Notes: generated by a model not told the origin, from the letters alone. Counted from the stretch's first letter, positions 15,001 through 28,072 are shown. The stretch: 64,000 nucleotides of DNA from Camarhynchus parvulus (GCF_901933205.1 NC_044585.1:2914001-2978000), one strand, 5' to 3'. Program-made: numbers and translations.

Positions 15001-18000
15001 TATAAATTCATAAGATGAGAGACCTTCTGCTTTCACATGAAGCAGAACCCAGTCCTCATCTGAATGGCAAGAGCACCAGACCATGCAAACCATCTAAAAA
15101 CTGCAGTCTCTCGTCCCTGTCATGCAGTACAGATCAATTCAAGAAGGCAGTCAGGCCTGTAGCTCAACACACCACCTGAAACACCAAAGGAAAACCAGGG
15201 AAATTCCTTGATCTCTATCCTCTGAAAAGAGGATGGGGACCATCAGACAGGTCTGCCAACGATCCTTCTGACAGCAAAAATCTGAACTGGTGAATAAGTG
15301 TAAGACAGCAAATGGTTTCTGGGTTCTCTGTTGAGCTGAGCACACACTGGCTCTTCTGGAAATACCCAAGGACTAAACACAATCCTCCTGGTCACACACC
15401 AGCCCCTCACCTGATCACACACAGGCTTATCCATGAGTTCTGTTAGAGCAGCATCTGCCTCTGGGCCCATTGCAGTCACGGGTTTCAAGGGAAAGAGGGC
15501 AAGAGCAGACAATGGGGAACACAAATGAGTTATTCAGTATTCCTCATTCCCCTGAGTAAGTTCCTCGGGAAAGGTGCCAATGGAGAAAAGGCTGAACAAA
15601 AGATTCACCCAAACAATTATTCAGGTGACTTTTAAGCCCAATGTATTGCTCACACTAAGTGCACCAGCTTTCTGTCAGAGTCAGAAACAGCTCTTGAGGG
15701 CCCCTGAGGATCTTGCTTTTGTGAGCTGAGAGGTACTTGTTCCAGCTTAGGAAGCCCTTGAGACAATACTCTGGATCTGACTAAAACATTCTCCTCCTGA
15801 TACCCATTTACCCCAAATCAGGAGCCACAGATGATCAATACTAGGACTAGAGAAGTGGTGTATGTCCCCAGGCTAAAGATACTATTTTCATCTGACAGCT
15901 TGTCAGATTCTCTTCCTCCTTGCAATTCAGATTTCACTCATCAGCTTTCTAAGAAAACCAAGAAAAGTAAAACAAGGAATGGACTGTAAGATGTGCTCCT
16001 CACTGCAGCCACTGATGTGGGGTAGGATGCCCATCACCTACACAAGACACCTTCAGTCCCAGCTAAGCACTGGCTTTGGTATCCACCACAATTAGGCTCA
16101 GATGGGAGAACTGCGAGAGAATTTTGCAACTGGGCATTCTCTGCTGACTGCTCTAGAAATCCAAGTAAGTTATTGATACAGCTGGCAAACAGATTTATTT
16201 ATCCAAATACCATGATTTCCTCAAAGACAGTTGAGACATTATTGTGTTTTCTCAGAACAATGTCAGGGATTTCATCCCTGTCAGACTGACAGGTTCAATG
16301 ACCACCTCAGGAGAGTGTAAAGCAGAAGTGTCCTACCCAGGGAAGGGACTCCCATACTTGTTCTACCTAAAAGGATCCAAACAAAAGGGACAGGCAAATA
16401 CAGGGAAAAATGCATCCAAGTCTTCCAACAGTGATCTACTGTTCTGAGCATAGTATTTTCTGAAACTTCATGTCATACTGTCACTTCAGGCCACTATAAA
16501 AAAATTTCCGGAGCAGCTCTAGGTTAGCAGGAAGCAGAACTGAAAATGAGAGAGTGAATTATGAGCTGAGGCAGCTGGACTAGCAGGCACAGAAGCAAGT
16601 GTTCTGTGCCTTGGCTCACTGCAAGCACCATGATCTAACTCCTTTGGGACACCCTGAGCCCAGCCAGGGGCTGCCTTGCTGGGCAGTCATACCCTGCCAT
16701 GTAACTGCACTGCAGCAAATCAGTGCTGTGGTTGTGTGTGACACCTCCCTGCTGACAACAGACCAATTACATTCCCTTTTTAGCAGCTCAAATACATTTG
16801 GAGCCTGATGCTCCAGGGAACAAGGTATTTTCCTTCAGAACACATTACCCTAGGAAGCTGCTGGCCCATTTCAAAGGAACACACAGATGTGGCTGTAGGC
16901 AACTGAGGGATTTGTTGCTTTTGGGTGGTTTTTTGCGTTGGGTTTTTTAAAACTGATCTAACAACAGCCTGCTCCAGCCTCACCCATCTTGTGGGTTCAA
17001 AATGGGCACTCCTTCCTTAGCTCTGCAGCCAAGGGAGCACGTAATTGCTGATAACAGAATAGCTGATAAATACCCAGCAGAGAAGGAGCTGCATTGCACT
17101 GTGGAGTCTAGAATATTCTGGAGTTCTTAAGAAGTAAACACACACACAGTGAGCCAAGGCTGCACAGTGCACTTCTCCACACCTCAAGGAGAGGAGCTGG
17201 AGTCCAAGCACACAAGTTACTCACTATTAAGCAACTCCTCCTACCAGGGCTGCCTGCTTAGATTTCAGATAATACTGGGTGATCCACAGCAGCCTGCCAT
17301 AGCTGCTACTGTGCTGTTGTCACAGACCAATCTGCAAGTAATTTGTGGATTTTGGATACTTCAGAATTTGTGCAGAAGCTCCTGAAGAGGTTGGTGGTGT
17401 TAAGGGTTTTAAAAAAATATATTATTTTTAAAAGAAAGAAGGTTGTGGTGGATCTACTCTTCTGGAAAATAATCTTTCCCCTCCACAAGATAAAATAAAG
17501 AATAATTAAAAAAAAAAACCCCACCCAGTAGTAACAGAGATTGCTGAAGTGACTGGAAATAACAAAATAACAAAAGGTAACAACTATGCAAAAGGCCTGT
17601 AATACCAACAGGCACAATTCAGTAGTACAAACTAACACTGAACTTTAGCAATTCACACTTCCACAGGGCAGTCCTCACACAAATACTCCTCGAGCATCTG
17701 TGTAGCCACGAAAAACTAACTTGACTCCAGCTGCTACATTTGGGCAGAGCCTCCTCTAAGGCAGAGACTCCAATTACATTTGCAATAATCTGATTACTAC
17801 ATGAGCCATAACCTGGTTAAGAAAGGGTCTGAGAGATATCATTTTGGCACTTAAGAAGACGGGGAGAGGGAGACACGCTTTGTTGTTTTAGTAACAGACA
17901 AATCTGCAAATTGAGCCAGATTTTGTGACAGAAATACAACACATTGTCCTACACAGGACACTTTTACTGTTTAAAACACATACAGTACAATTTGAAAAAA

Positions 18001-21000
18001 AATTAGAGAAGTGGTGGATCTGTAAAACTGTCTCAGTAGAAGGACAAACTAACATTCAAGGATTTACTTACAGCTTATGGTTACTTTCATATCACTTGCA
18101 ATTTAAAGATATGATCAGGAAAGCAATCCACTTTGTCATCAGTGAGCTGGCCAAAACCTGCTTTGTAACCCAAGACACTCAAATTGGTGTTTTGGAAGTC
18201 CTTCATTCATATGCTCTCACCCCAACTAATCCATGCCAGCATTTCTCTAGTCACCTGCAGCCTGCCCCTCCATCCATCCGCCATTCAACCTGGACTGGAA
18301 CACCATTTCTTTTCCTACATGTGCCAGTAAAAGATTACTTATATTTCACCAGGGGAAGAACAGGATCAGACCCTTATTATTCTTTCCATGCTTATCTGAC
18401 TGAGCAGAACAAATCAAAGAGGAGATAGTAAAAAAAAGCCCCAAACTGCTGGTCTTGGTTTCTCTGGGGAAAAGCAAGCTCCAGATAAGCTGTGCCTCCA
18501 ATCAACACTCAGATTTTCATGAGCAGCAATATGCTTCCCTGTGGTAATTGAAATGGAGCAATTCTCAAACAGCTTGCCAAGTCTCACCTCATTAACCTTT
18601 ATGGACTGACCTCCAAAATTCCTTGAAGCTGAAATACAGGTCCCCCTTGCCTCTGCATGATGGCTGTTTACCCCAAGAGGCTGGGGAGCAGGGGAGGGCA
18701 TTAGAGAGCAAACTGCTAAACATGCTAGAACTGGAAGAAGAATTGTTTCCAGCTATTACTGGGGCCCAAACCTTCACAGGCTTAGGCCTCCTTTGTTGGC
18801 CCTTCTTTCAGGTAGCCTTCAAAGCCAAATTTGGATTACAAATCACACCCCCCACCCACAACACTTTTAAGAGTCAGTATATAGTTCCAGTACGCTGCCC
18901 AGTAGTCAAAAATAAACATTTCCTAACCCACACTTGAAGGTTTAGCAAATTTTCTAATTAAGCCTTATTTTTCTTTCATCCCAAATCTGTTACTCAGGAT
19001 GCCTCCTTGCCATTCCAGTGAACTCATTTTATTACTTTTGCTGAGATCTCAGTGCAACTTTCTGGTGGCAGTGAAAAGCAAGCTGTCAATGAAGGAGTGA
19101 CTGAACACAGTACTTAGCATTTTATCCAAATATCTAAACCAGAAATCTTAGACAAATGGAAACACTTAGGAAAAATGGTAGAGCAATTAGTTCCACAAAT
19201 TAGCAAGCTCTTAGCTTTCTATTTCGCAGCATTAGCACGAGATAGCATAACTATAAGGATTAAGAATATAATGTTCCAGTTTTGCACCCTGGAAGTCTGT
19301 CCAGATGAGGGGACACCAGCAGTCTCCAGAGCTCCCCAGTACCAGACAACTCCTGTGTGGATTGGTTTACACTCCCACTTCAAAGGCAGGTGCTTTGTGA
19401 CTGCAGAAATACCTGATCTAGGGTGAACATAAGAAAAAATCAAACCTGTCTACATGCTATTACTTCTGGTAGGCCTGAGGTAAACATCAGCAACTTTCTG
19501 TGGAAGAAGGAACAAAACAAACACTTCAGAGTCCACTATAGTCACTGGGGACATAAAGCAGCTCTGTGAATTCCATTAAACTCTGCTGTAGGGAAAGAGA
19601 AATCTGGAAGAGAAAGAGAGGGAGCTCTTCACTCCCCCAGACTAAGAAGAGGGGAGTGGTAGTGCAAGCATCCTGATAATCTCCAAAATCTCAAAAGCCA
19701 CTAAAATGCTGAAAAGCAAGGCAGGGTGGGGGGTTGCATTTAAACAGCATCTTGGCATCAGTGCTCCTAGGAAATCACTGATCACCACAGGAAAGAATTA
19801 AAGCATGTTTAAGAAGTAATAGCAAAATGAACTAAAAAAGTGTCAGGAAAATTTAAATTGCATTATTGATCCAATGTAAGTCACAGATGGAAAGCAGGAC
19901 CTATGGCCAGCAGGCCTTAAAATTAACAAGTAATCTGCACATTATAAAAGTTCCTACATTTCAGCTCCTCAGAATGAAGACTCTACAGAGTGGGCTGAAG
20001 TCTGCCTCAGCTGCTCAAAGGGAAGTTGTGCTTCTGAACAACAGCAACAGCACTGATATGTCGCCTCAGGAGTCTGCAAAATCCCGCAAAGAACTTTTCA
20101 AACTACATCTCAAAACTAAAATTCACAGAATACAATACTGGGCAGAAGAAGTGCAGAGTTAAGAAACTGGTCTAAGATCTCAGAAGATGCAAATAACTCA
20201 GGAAACAAACCCTTGCAGAAACTGGTACAGAATAAGGTCCTCCCACGATGACACACTATATGATTTCTTGGGGTTTTACAAGTAAGTAGTGTCCAGTTTG
20301 CCTTAAAAGCAGGAAATTCAGATGCCTGCCTATCTGGTCAGGCATTCGAGGCACACAAAAACTGAAGAATCTTCAGCTCTAGGTAAGCAGGAGTTTTAAA
20401 ATGGCCTTCTGTTGACACAACAGGAATTGCAGTTCACATGCATAAATTCCACTGCTCTTTCCCTTCTTTACAATAAACTCACTAAAAACAGGGAACGTTC
20501 CATGCTCTCCAGAAAGGGACATTCAGAACTCCCACATTTAGTAGAGGCTAAAATAAGTAAAAGCTCACTCCAATGGAATTAAATGACACATATCCCCAAA
20601 GTGACCTCATATTGAGCACTGTGGTGGTTGGTGGCTGTCTGGAGAAAGAGCCTGGCACGACTCTCTCAGAGCACCACCAGGTCTCACGTGAACAGAGTTA
20701 GTCCTGGGGCACCTTGAGGGAGGCAGCTGTGCAGGTAAATATTATTTATGTGGACTCCAGAAAGTTTCCATGTTATTATGCAGACAGATAAAATCATTTC
20801 ACACAGAGTGACAACACTGATTTTATGCAGCAAGCTCCAAAGCCAAGCAACAGCTCCAGTGTGCTCTTCATTAACAAACTGCTGTTAGTTAAAAACTGTC
20901 CCAGCTGAGGCCATTGCAGGATCTCATTGCTCCATTACAGTACTGTGCATCTTTCCCCTTGACCATAAGCAGCAATGCACAATGGATGGCTTTTCTCATG

Positions 21001-23865
21001 TCTATTTCTGCAACTAATGTTTAACAGAAGGCAGAATTTTTAAAATCTTGTTCTTTCTTCGCAATCATAGTAAAGATATTCAAGCTTAATGCAAAGTTAA
21101 GATGTGATTTTTTTTTCTATTCCCACTACAGGAAATTAGTGATACATAATTAATCCTAATATCAATATCTTTGCCCAGGCTTCATTAAGTACATTTAATA
21201 GAAAGTACAGCTATTACCAAATCTCAACCCTGAAGCTCTCATGCTGCTCCTTGGAAAAAAAACTGAAAGTCTACCATACCTTGGTCCGCTTTAAAGTTTT
21301 TGATAATCCACCTCCAAAAACCCAGATTCAAATTTTGGCACAGACTCCATCCACTTGAGAGTTACATCCTTTTTTTGTAATACAAAATCAGGAAAACATC
21401 ACTTAACTGTGAAGTCATGAAATAATTTGGCCAGAACGGCATGTGTCTGCTGGCCAAGCTCAAGGTGCACTGGGACAGATCCAGATGGAAATTTCACACT
21501 GCACCTGTCCCCAGCACACTCAGCTTTACTAAGGGAAGAGTGATCAAAGCAAAGCCAGAAAACACACAACAATCTGAATACACAGGGAAGTCAAGTACTG
21601 TTGAATAAACCCCACTTGATGCTAATTAACATGAAGGCTGGCCAGAACCTACTGTGATTGAAACTTGCACTCTGTTCAAGCAAAACTTTAGGGAAGCCTG
21701 GCAGAAGCAGTGAGTGAACCACAGGTGCTGGAAAATCTGTCTGGATCTGTGAATGGCTTTGGTACCACGTGGGCATGGAGAACAGCCTGGATCAGAGCAG
21801 GGTGGCTGGGAATGGGAGCCAGCCAGATCATCACACACTGCTCTCTCAGGCCTTTTGTTTGTTTTATGAAAAGGAGACGCTGCCAACTGGTTTCAGATCA
21901 AAATTCATCCCAATTGGGAAGGAAAGAAAACTCCTATAAAATGATGCTCAGTAGAAATTAAACCCTCCTGAAGGCATAAGCCTTTTTGGTTAAGTAAAAA
22001 GTTACCACCAGCTAATGTGCAAGACAGGGCTGATTAGCCATCTGGTGAAAGTTCCTGCTAAGCTTGCCATGTCACCCCCTGTGCTGAGGAAAGCAGAAGG
22101 TGGATCAGTTACATTCTGTCCTTGCCTGCAATGTGTGGTCATCCTTAGGAACATGACACAAAGCTTTCCAGTGCATCCAGGAATTGTGAGTGTTCTGAGT
22201 TTTCAGCTGCCTTTTTTTTTATCACTGCATCTCAGCTAAATTATTTAAAATAAAAATTACCTATTGCCTTTTTGAAAGCTGAATTCACCCTCAAGCTTTA
22301 TCAACCTTTGCTATTTTTACCCCTTTGTTTCCTTCTCCAAAAACTGAAATTGCCAGGAGGCTTCCCAGTCATCTAAAGAGCATCAGTAAACAAGAGCAGA
22401 GACAGATGGCTGAGCTCAGTTCAAATGAGCACAAGACTCAGCCTCTCCCCTAAAACCCAGGAAGAATGCAGCAGTCCCAGAGAGAAAACAGGGATGTCCA
22501 TCCCATCTGATAAGGGAGAACTCACTGTGAGGAGGTGCAGAGCTTCCATGGACACTGAACATCCACTACAACTGTCCAGCCTTCCAATAACACAAGAGGA
22601 TAAGAGGATGGCAGCACAGCACAGAAGAGTTCTCTCTCCATTGTTACTCCCAAAAGTATTGCTGACAAAAACAATCAGCAGGGAAAGTAAAGCCAGGCAT
22701 CTCCTTCGAGCAGTTACTCTTCTGAGAAGTAATAGAGCAAACTGCCACAACCTGAGAAAGTGACATCTCTGACAGGCCTCTGAATTCACCCAATACTACA
22801 GGAATTTGGTCCCATTGACAAATAACATGTTAATCCCATATTAAAATGAGAGCTTTAAAAAGACAAAGAAAATCCATGAGAGCACTCACAGATTTATAAT
22901 TAAAGAAATCTGTCAAAACAAACATTCCTATTTTCTTCATTCCTGGATTTGATTTTCATTTACTGCATAGGAGACTACAGGTGTTAGCACAAGATACTAT
23001 TTACATTACATGCCTTGCCTTGCTAAATAGGTTCAGAGATCCACATACATTCAAAAACTGCATCTAAATTAATACAGTTCTTATATGCCTCTTCCACCTA
23101 TAAACTCGCTCTGATTCCACAGACACACCTGCCTAAATGAGTTACATAAAAATGGATTCAAACATTGCCTAATTCTTCCCCAAAAGAAAAGTTTTATTCT
23201 GCTGAAATGTAGTTAACATTTTTCCCTCAGGGCTTCCTGATATTCCAAGTTCTTTCTTCACTCAGCGATAGCAGAAAGCTCCAAGAACAGAGCTGCATAA
23301 TCATCACCTCCAATCAGCTCTAATTGAAAGCTGACACGAGACAGAACGAGAAACTAGCACTGCAATTAATACAGACAGGAAAAAACAAGACTGTGGGAGC
23401 AGCATCATTATCAGTAAAGCTCTGGCAAAACCCTCAGGTTGTGGCTTGTTGGCACACTACCACCTCTGAGGTAGAGTTTAACTACTCCATAGGGCACAAA
23501 TATGAGGGAGGGAATAAACTGGTGGTGAATTCATCACAAATGGTGAATACCTGGTGAACTTCTGGCCCCTTTTTAGCCCAGTGTTCAGACTGAAACTTTA
23601 AGAAATTATTAACATGGGACTCCATTGATCCTCTCAAAAGTAGCCTGAATCAACCCTTCTGGGAATCCAGACTGAATTCCTAAAATGCAGTGTGACATAT
23701 ACTTCTGGAGGATCTCCCTAAAACAGCAAAACTACAAATTAAACACAGAATTCCCACATGAAACAGTTGCCCCCTCAGTGATTCACCCAGGGTCTCCCAT
23801 TCATTTCCAGGATGCTATTCCCTGCTCAAGACATGTAAAAGACTAAGCAAAAAGCTGGTACACAC
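1..23865 (-). other. BCR: BCR intron 1 (5' portion), noncoding
   Basis: This is the part of BCR intron 1 that follows the exon 1 donor (CAG|GTGTGT at 23,865 reading on the minus strand). Exon 2 onward, which in the family encodes the DH, PH, C2 and RhoGAP domains, is not in the window. I found no exon, RNA gene or CR1 fragment here that I can support. Open frames of 150-170 codons exist (for example 2,857-3,321 and 17,925-18,428) but they have no recognisable domain and no matching splice context. A/C-rich low-complexity tracts occur near 5,940-6,016, 8,601-8,688, 12,237-12,262 and 14,490-14,541. The stretch 20,740-21,050 is not low-complexity and could hold regulatory sequence, but nothing specific can be named. 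Confidence 0.85.
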
Positions 23866-25375
23866 CTGCATCCCCGTGGAAACAGCTGTCCTGGTGACAT
23901 CTTGCAGAGGGCAAATCTCCATCACTTGGCCAGATCTGTCCTGTTTTTCGTACACCCACAATAGTGGCCTCAGACACGATGACCTGCTGCTGCCGGTGCC
24001 GTTTTTGGGACTGGGGGGTCGGTGGGCTGCTGCTGTCAAAGGACTGCTGGGAGTTCTGGGAGGGGGAGCGGCTTTTATCCCGATACATGCGGTACGTGGT
24101 GGGGCTGGGGGAGACATGGCTGGACTGTCCTGAGGAGAAGTCTTCCTCACTGGAGGTAAGGTTCTCATTAGAGCTACAATCAGGAGTGTATCCTCCTCCA
24201 ATATCTTCAAAACTCCTGGGGGAATAAGATCTCCTGGGCCACGTGAGATGTTTTTCCTGGTCAGGTGGGCCCTGATTTCGCAGAATAGGTCCTTTTCCTT
24301 CTCCTTCCCCCATCATTCCACCAACATAGATACTCTGATACGGCTGAAAGTCCATGGGCTGCCAAGGTGAGCGGTTGCTGCCATTGGCATTAATCAGGTT
24401 ATCTTTAAGAAACTTGGGGTTCAGTTCAGCATCCTCATATTCTCCATCATAGCCAAAGCTGCTCTCTGACGACCTTCCCCTGTAGGCAGGCCTCTGGAAC
24501 TCACTGAAGCTGGGTACCATGTTAGAAGGGAGGGAGTGCAAAGACTTTTTGCGTTCCATTTGCATGGCTTGGCTACCAAGGGAGCTTATTTTATCCGAAA
24601 CATCTTTATCATTGACCTTTACTAGCCCCTTCTCATGATGATACTCCATGTTCACATAAAAGGGCTTTTCAACAACATCCTTGTTATCACCAGAAGAGTG
24701 TGAATTAACCTTTTTCATTCTCTCAAAATTGGACCTTAGGGCTGCCACACTGGTGCTGTTCCCTCTCTCCTTAGGTTCAAATGATCCCTCTTTCTCAGCA
24801 GATCCCACCAGCCTGCGAGTGGAAGCCGATCTGTGTTTTGAAGGAGAGCCATCTGTATCACAGCGATTCTCCATGTCTTCTACAACTCTCTTCAGTTTCT
24901 CTTCACCATAGTACTTACACCTGTCCTGCTCTCCTTCCCCGTGGTGGGGGCTGTCCAAAGGTGACAGGTCTGACCCATCGCTCTGGGTAGACAGCTTCCT
25001 CATAGATGGTATCCTGGGTTTGAACTTTTCCTCCCCGTGATGTGACTTGCTTTTTTCATATTCGTCTTGGTCAGCAGACTGGTGATGATGCAGGTCCTGG
25101 ATCTGCTGCTCTGCACCCCCTTCAGGCAACTGAGAAACACGTTTAAAACCCCATCTCTGTCTGTCATAGCTTTTCTTCTCCTTTGCCAGAAGAGTCTGCA
25201 GGTAAATCATGCGGAACCTCTCCTTATTAACCTCCATCTCCAGCCTCCGGATAGATGCCTTGCACATCTCCAGTTCCTGTTCAATGTCTCCCACAGATTT
25301 CAGCTCCATTTTAGGAGGCTCAGAGTCTGCAAATTGTGCTTTCCAAGCCTCTACAAACCCCACAGGGTCCACCAT
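23866..25375 (-). CDS. BCR: BCR coding exon 1 (residues 1-503, N-terminal oligomerisation and SH2-binding region)
   Basis: BCR is a cytoplasmic RhoGEF/RhoGAP and scaffold protein; only its first exon is here. The ATG at 25,375 (AAAATGG, good Kozak context) begins MVDPVGF, as in mammalian BCR. Residues about 28-70 form the Leu/Glu/Lys-rich coiled coil that tetramerises BCR and BCR-ABL. Residues 237-243 (KPFYVNM) contain Tyr240, equivalent to human Tyr177, the GRB2 SH2 site. Residues about 258-275 and 296-325 are strongly conserved, as is the Ser-rich SH2-binding stretch at about 378-455 (for example YSPRSFED, SPSPTTYRMY). The exon ends FHGDA with a phase-1 donor, the same point as the human exon 1/2 junction used in e1a2 fusions. 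Human exon 1 encodes about 426 residues, so this one is about 77 longer, mostly between residues 82 and 205. The open frame continues upstream only to a GTG, which is not a plausible start. Confidence 0.97.
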
Positions 25376-26270
25376 TTTGCATACGGGAGTAAGTGGAGAA
25401 TACGAGAAGGAGGCTGGAGAGAAAGAGGTGGAAAGAAAAAACCAACCGGATCTCACATGTAGAAGCAGAAACAGCTCGGGCAGGGTCAACTCAGCGCGTC
25501 TCTCTCGCGGTCCATGCAGGGCACTGGGAGGCAGGCAGCGATCCTCTCTCGCAATCGTCTCTCCTCCTTCTGCTTCTGCCGGCCCCAGCCCCGCGTACAC
25601 TCGCTACTCTCTCCCCGGCATGACCGATCGTTTGCTGGCGAACAACAATGCTCCCACCCCGGCGATCCCCGAGCACTTTAAAGCGCGTGGACAAAGGAGC
25701 GGGCTCGGGGCGGGGGAGGGAAGGTAAATATCGCCTCCCACCCACCTCCTGTCGCCGCCGTCCTGGGCACGGTCCTCAGCGCGGCCACGCTCCGGAGCCC
25801 TCCGCTCCGCGCTCCCTCGCCAGCCCCCGTGTTGTGCTTTCTCTTTCTCTCTCCTCCTCTCCCCCTGCCCCTTTCCCTGTCTCCTCCTCCCGGCTATTGT
25901 GCAGCGCTCGGGGCGCACACGGTCTCCGCGCGGGCGGCGATGCGGGCGGCGCGTCCCGGCCGAGCTCCGCCGCTACCCGGCGGTGCCCGAGCGCCCCGCG
26001 GCCCCGCGGGAGCCCCCCCGGCGGCGCAGCCCCCGCTGCCCAGGGCGGCCCATCGCGGCCCGGCTCCGGCGGCGCTGCGGAAGGGGAGGGGAGGGAAGGA
26101 CCCGGCGCAGGCACTGACACGGCGCTGGGGCCTCTTAAAGGGGCAGCCGGGCCGGGGGAGCCGCGGGGGTGGGGGGCCCCGGCGCCTTCCTCACGGCTGC
26201 CCGTGAGACAAAGGCAAAGTCCTGAGCGGTCCCGGCCGCTCGCCCTTGCAGCTTGGGCATCCTTACACCG
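25376..26270 (-). promoter_or_regulatory. BCR: BCR CpG-island promoter and 5' untranslated region
   Basis: From about 25,460 to 26,270 the sequence becomes very GC- and CpG-rich, unlike the AT-rich flanks, and it directly precedes the BCR start codon on the minus strand. It includes GC-box-like and polypyrimidine/polypurine stretches (for example the CT-rich run at 25,834-25,885). No TATA box is evident, which fits a CpG-island promoter. The transcription start cannot be placed from sequence alone. All six frames are open over long stretches here because GC-rich sequence lacks stop codons, so ORFs in this interval are not evidence of genes. Confidence 0.8.
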
Positions 26271-27407
26271 TACAGACATGACCATAGCTAAGACTGGTTA
26301 AGAACATGCCAGGCACAGTGTGCATAGGGAGGTATCCATTCCCGTCCATACAGCCTTGCCCTCATATATTATGTATAAACACCAGCACGTCTCTGTGCTC
26401 TCTCTTGTGTTCATAGCAAGGCTCTCCCCCCAGGCATGGATGCAGCTCACCTTCAAAGGTCACGTTTTCCCCCACTCATGTAAGTGCTGGTTAGTAGCAG
26501 GCTTGTCAGTCCTTCAATCCTACCTTCCTTGCCAATAAATTATAAGATGGATTTCTGAGATGGGCAACTGCTACTCTAAAATAACTCTGACACTGACAAT
26601 AAAGGCTGCTTTGTTTGGGCATTAAGTCTTACTTTTGTCCTGTATATTATTTAGGCCCAGTAACTCAGCCCCACATTTCACTTCTGAGTGAAGGGTGGCA
26701 AATGATTCAAACAGAATTCTGGCTGCTGGGTATTATTTTCCTTCTGAAATCACACCATCACACTTCCTTCTTAACCTTGTTACAGCATGTGTCCTTTCCA
26801 TGTACTAATTGCACCTCTGAAAAAAGGGTAAAAAGCAACCAAAGCTCCATTTTTCCTGTTTGAAGGACAGACAAAGATGATATGTACCCCTCATATCCCC
26901 CATAAAACTGTTTCTTTCATGTTTGTGGTGAAGCATATTTTTCTGGTACATGTTGCTAGAAAAGAGAGTGGGATATAGCTCTGATAAGAACTAATAAAAT
27001 CCCATAGGAATGAAAAGCACAACTCCACGGGAGTAGCTCTCTTACCTTTGAGATATGTACTGTCTCAAAACCCATTAAACAGTTTTCCTCTCCATGCTTT
27101 TTTATATGCCAATGAAAATATTTTGGGATACTTTCAGCTATATCACAAATGGCTACTCATATATTCACTTTTGCATAGTCCATCCCTCTTGGTTTTGTTT
27201 CCTGGCTTTAACTGCTTTTCCTGCACTTGTTTCCTCAGCTTTTAACACATAACAGGCTTTGGCTGACCTATATGGAAAACAGATTATGAGCTAAATCATT
27301 ATAAAATCTATATGTTTAATAAATAACTCTATAAATCATCTAAGACTTCTCAATCTGTCACAGAAATAAAATGCACTGCCTTTTCTCTATTTATACTATT
27401 TGTTTGC
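26271..27407. other. Intergenic sequence upstream of BCR, nothing recognised
   Basis: AT-rich single-copy-looking sequence between the BCR promoter island and the candidate small gene. I see no exon, tRNA or CR1 fragment. Short open frames on the plus strand are consistent with chance. Confidence 0.6.
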
Positions 27408-28072
27408 TTAGCAGCAGTTTGACCAACAAAATTCTGACATGCAATGTATTTCTAGGAATAATAAGATTGGCATGGTTCTAAACAGTGGCAGGTATGTGAC
27501 ATCACTGGGATCTGTTGTGAATTCATACAGAACTTTTACTGAAGGTTCACCATTCTGATTTATTTCTGGAGTGGTTTCTATTTGGGTCTGCTTTTCTGAC
27601 ATTTGTGTTCTTTCTGGAGGAAGGAAGAATTGTAATGAGTCACATGAGGGATTTCTGCGCACACACTTACCTTTTAGTGAATAATACTGTTAAACAACTA
27701 CACCCTCTTTATCTACTGAGGTAGCACAACTCCAGGAATTCCACTGGGAATTGAAGTGTTCTCTGAATTTCTGCTGATACTTTATGCATTGAAAAGAGCA
27801 GTATTTTAACTAGATACAAAATTTCTTTAAGGCTACGGTGGCAGACACATACCTGTGATTTGAGACTGAGAATCCTGCGATGAGGGGCTGAACTGGGCCC
27901 GGCCTGCCCGGCACATCCCCTCTGCCGGCCGCTGAGAGATCGCAAAGCGCTTCCGAGCCCGCACGGATCTGATCCTGCAGCGACCGCCGGGCTCCCTCTG
28001 GTGGGGAAAGGAGCCGCTTGGCTCTGGGTAACGCTCTCGAGCTGCCACTCGAGAGATGCTCTTCAGCATCAT
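27408..28072 (-). CDS. Candidate two-exon uncharacterised gene (141 codons), unproven
   Basis: I do not recognise this product. A possible first exon runs 28,072 down to 27,853 (ATG-ATG start inside a small CpG island) and ends at a good minus-strand donor, CACAG|GTATGT. A possible second exon runs 27,613 to 27,408, preceded by a pyrimidine-rich acceptor (CTTCCTCCAG). The two join in frame (phase 1) across a 239-bp intron and give 141 residues. The first part is basic and Arg-rich; the second begins ERTQMSEKQTQ and has a composition that looks coding before turning hydrophobic near a Cys-Cys end. Against it: the first exon is CpG-rich, so openness is expected by chance; there is no known domain; and the second exon might continue into other exons or be a noncoding RNA. 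It could equally be a lncRNA or an insulator element with no transcript. Confidence 0.25.

Noticed and set aside
17925..18428. 167-codon plus-strand open frame in BCR intron 1
   Set aside because: Starts at GTG, has no recognisable domain, and its composition is that of the surrounding intron. One ORF of this size in 64 kb and six frames is expected by chance.
23876..24227. Antisense open frames over BCR exon 1
   Set aside because: Shadows of the real coding strand.
25376..25600. Upstream in-frame extension of BCR exon 1
   Set aside because: It begins at GTG, contains no ATG and reads through GC-rich 5' UTR. The conserved start MVDPVGF at 25,375 is clear.
25648..26301. Long open frames (up to 217 codons) on both strands of the BCR CpG island
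   Set aside because: GC-rich sequence lacks stop codons. The products are Pro/Arg/Ala-rich without domains and lie in promoter/5' UTR.
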